Assembly (NCBI RefSeq): GCF_900187365.1
Contig: NZ_FYDG01000009.1
Coordinates: 1-64,000 of the forward strand
From: Rhodoblastus acidophilus
GTDB lineage: Bacteria; Pseudomonadota; Alphaproteobacteria; Rhizobiales; Beijerinckiaceae
DNA length: 64,000 bases
Reading direction: 5' to 3'
Below the pieces are notes generated by a model. It was given only the letters and a program-made list of their open reading frames with translations, was not told the origin of the DNA and made no database searches. The first letter of the stretch is position 1; every line of letters begins with the position of its first letter. Below, one piece after another: positions 63,258 through 64,000 of this stretch. Position numbers and translations under genes: made by a program.

Positions 63258-64000
63258 TCAGATCACCACCGTCAGGCTTTTCGCCGCGCGGGTGACGCCG
63301 GTGTAAAGCCAACGCTCGCGGTTTTCGCGGAAGGCGTAGCTCTCGTCGAACAGCACGACATCATCCCATTGCGAGCCCTGCGCCTTGTGCACCGTCAGGG
63401 CGTAGCCATAGTCGAATTCGTCGGACTCGCGGCGCTGGGCATAGGACAGAGTTTCCTCCGTTCCCTCGAAAAAAGCCGGGAGAACGCCGACCCTGATCGG
63501 CTTTTCGCCTGGCGTCTCCTCGGGAATGAGCATCATGCGAAGCCGCGCCCGCCGCAGGCCGCTGGATTTTTGCACGCGGAACACCGCGCCGTTGAGCAGG
63601 CCCTTGGTCTTGTCGTTGCGCAGGCAGACCAGTTTTTCCCCGACCTCGGGCGCGGCGCCCTTGTAGCCCAACACTTCGCGCAACCGCTTGTTGTAGGCCC
63701 GCCGCGTCTTGTTGAGGCCCACCAGAACCTGATCGGCCTTTTTCACCAGTTCGGCGTCGATATTTTTCCGCGACACCACTTTGAGCAGGCCATAATCGCC
63801 AAAATCCAGCCGTTCGCCGGCGCGCACCTGCATGGACGCCCTGACGATGGGGTTGTCCTCGGCCTGCCGGTGCACCTCTGTCAGCATCATGTCAGGGGTC
63901 TGTTCCGTGAAGAAACCGCCCCCCTTGACCGGCGGCAACTGGGCGGGATCGCCGAGCACCAGCACTTTCTTGCCAAAGGACAGGAGATCGCGGCCCAACT
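63258..64000 (-). CDS. RecD/Dda-like ATP-dependent helicase, N-terminus outside window
   Basis: At least 247 residues; the N-terminal Walker A part lies past 64000. Visible are KKVLVLGDPAQLPPVKG (helicase motif III), LTEVHRQAEDNPIVRAS (motif IV), and the UvrD_C_2 end YGYALTVHKAQGSQWDDVVL with LYTGVTRAAKSLTVVI (motifs V and VI). This is the AAA/exodeoxyribonuclease V alpha-like single-chain helicase family, 5'-3' by homology to Dda/RecD2. An internal ATG at 63998 is not the true start. Confidence 0.9.
   Translation of the reverse strand, partial: LGRDLLSFGKKVLVLGDPAQLPPVKGGGFFTEQTPDMMLTEVHRQAEDNPIVRASMQVRAGERLDFGDYGLLKVVSRKNIDAELVKKADQVLVGLNKTRRAYNKRLREVLGYKGAAPEVGEKLVCLRNDKTKGLLNGAVFRVQKSSGLRRARLRMMLIPEETPGEKPIRVGVLPAFFEGTEETLSYAQRRESDEFDYGYALTVHKAQGSQWDDVVLFDESYAFRENRERWLYTGVTRAAKSLTVVI

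Overview
The window is GC-rich DNA (roughly two thirds G+C by eye) packed with short-gap, frequently overlapping genes. It looks like a chromosomal segment of an alphaproteobacterium. Pointers are the C-terminal GlnE organisation behind a sensor kinase, the conserved NDUFAF5-like methyltransferase/ComF/GrxC/DUF1178 cluster, an IalB-family protein, a plant-type glutamate-cysteine ligase, and a tandem glycine riboswitch before gcvT. The PQQ-alcohol-oxidation-associated ABC module, the fused MaoC-phosphotransacetylase with AckA and DUF3141, and the C-di-GMP/chemotaxis proteins fit a free-living Hyphomicrobiales member (Beijerinckiaceae/Methylocystaceae-like). The genus cannot be fixed from the sequence. 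No integrase, transposase, phage or CRISPR locus was found.

Layout. 1-6.5 kb: partial FtsK translocase (leftward), then a sensor kinase translationally coupled to glnE. 6.5-8.6 kb: a leftward three-gene set of DUF2249/TusA-like protein, polytopic His-rich membrane protein and hemerythrin. 9.0-12.8 kb: tRNA-Leu(CAA), DedA/YqaA, DsbB, NDUFAF5-like methyltransferase, ComF, GrxC and DUF1178. 12.8-14.4 kb: an 85-residue unknown ORF plus a solitary C5-cytosine DNA methyltransferase behind their own promoter-like sequence. 14.4-16.7 kb: DUF1614, a small unknown, a UDG-family protein and a GST. 16.8-20.2 kb: a PleC/DivJ-like kinase and an MCP. 20.2-23.2 kb: cobT, a headless Cca-like protein and ispH. 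23.4-27.7 kb: a KefB-type antiporter, DUF937 and gshA (glutathione theme). 27.7-38.5 kb: methyltransferase, rsmE, a DsbD-N protein, yqgE, a GGDEF-EAL protein, GNAT, an M16 peptidase, thrC and a secreted hexapeptide-repeat protein. 38.9-41.8 kb: IalB, the glycine riboswitch, gcvT, gcvH and a DTW-domain enzyme.

The right third (41.8-64 kb) is more metabolic and accessory. It holds a four-gene PQQ-associated ABC system (binding protein, beta-propeller, ATPase, permease) without its alcohol dehydrogenase, a PhaC-like alpha/beta hydrolase, an aspartate aminotransferase and an EmrAB-type tripartite efflux operon. Next come ptb/pta-ackA-DUF3141, a split Aer-like receptor pair ending in PilZ, a PAP2 phosphatase-autotransporter fusion with a clear intrinsic terminator, and a helicase cut by the window end.

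Points that stand out are: an ackA whose only well-placed start codon is ATC; a Cca-like protein without the nucleotidyltransferase head and with a broken HD motif; a nine-copy hexapeptide-repeat secreted protein in less GC-rich DNA; the split PAS / HAMP-MCP-PilZ receptor; and two separate proteins sharing the same Cys-Gln-Gly-Gly-Trp hydrolase elbow.
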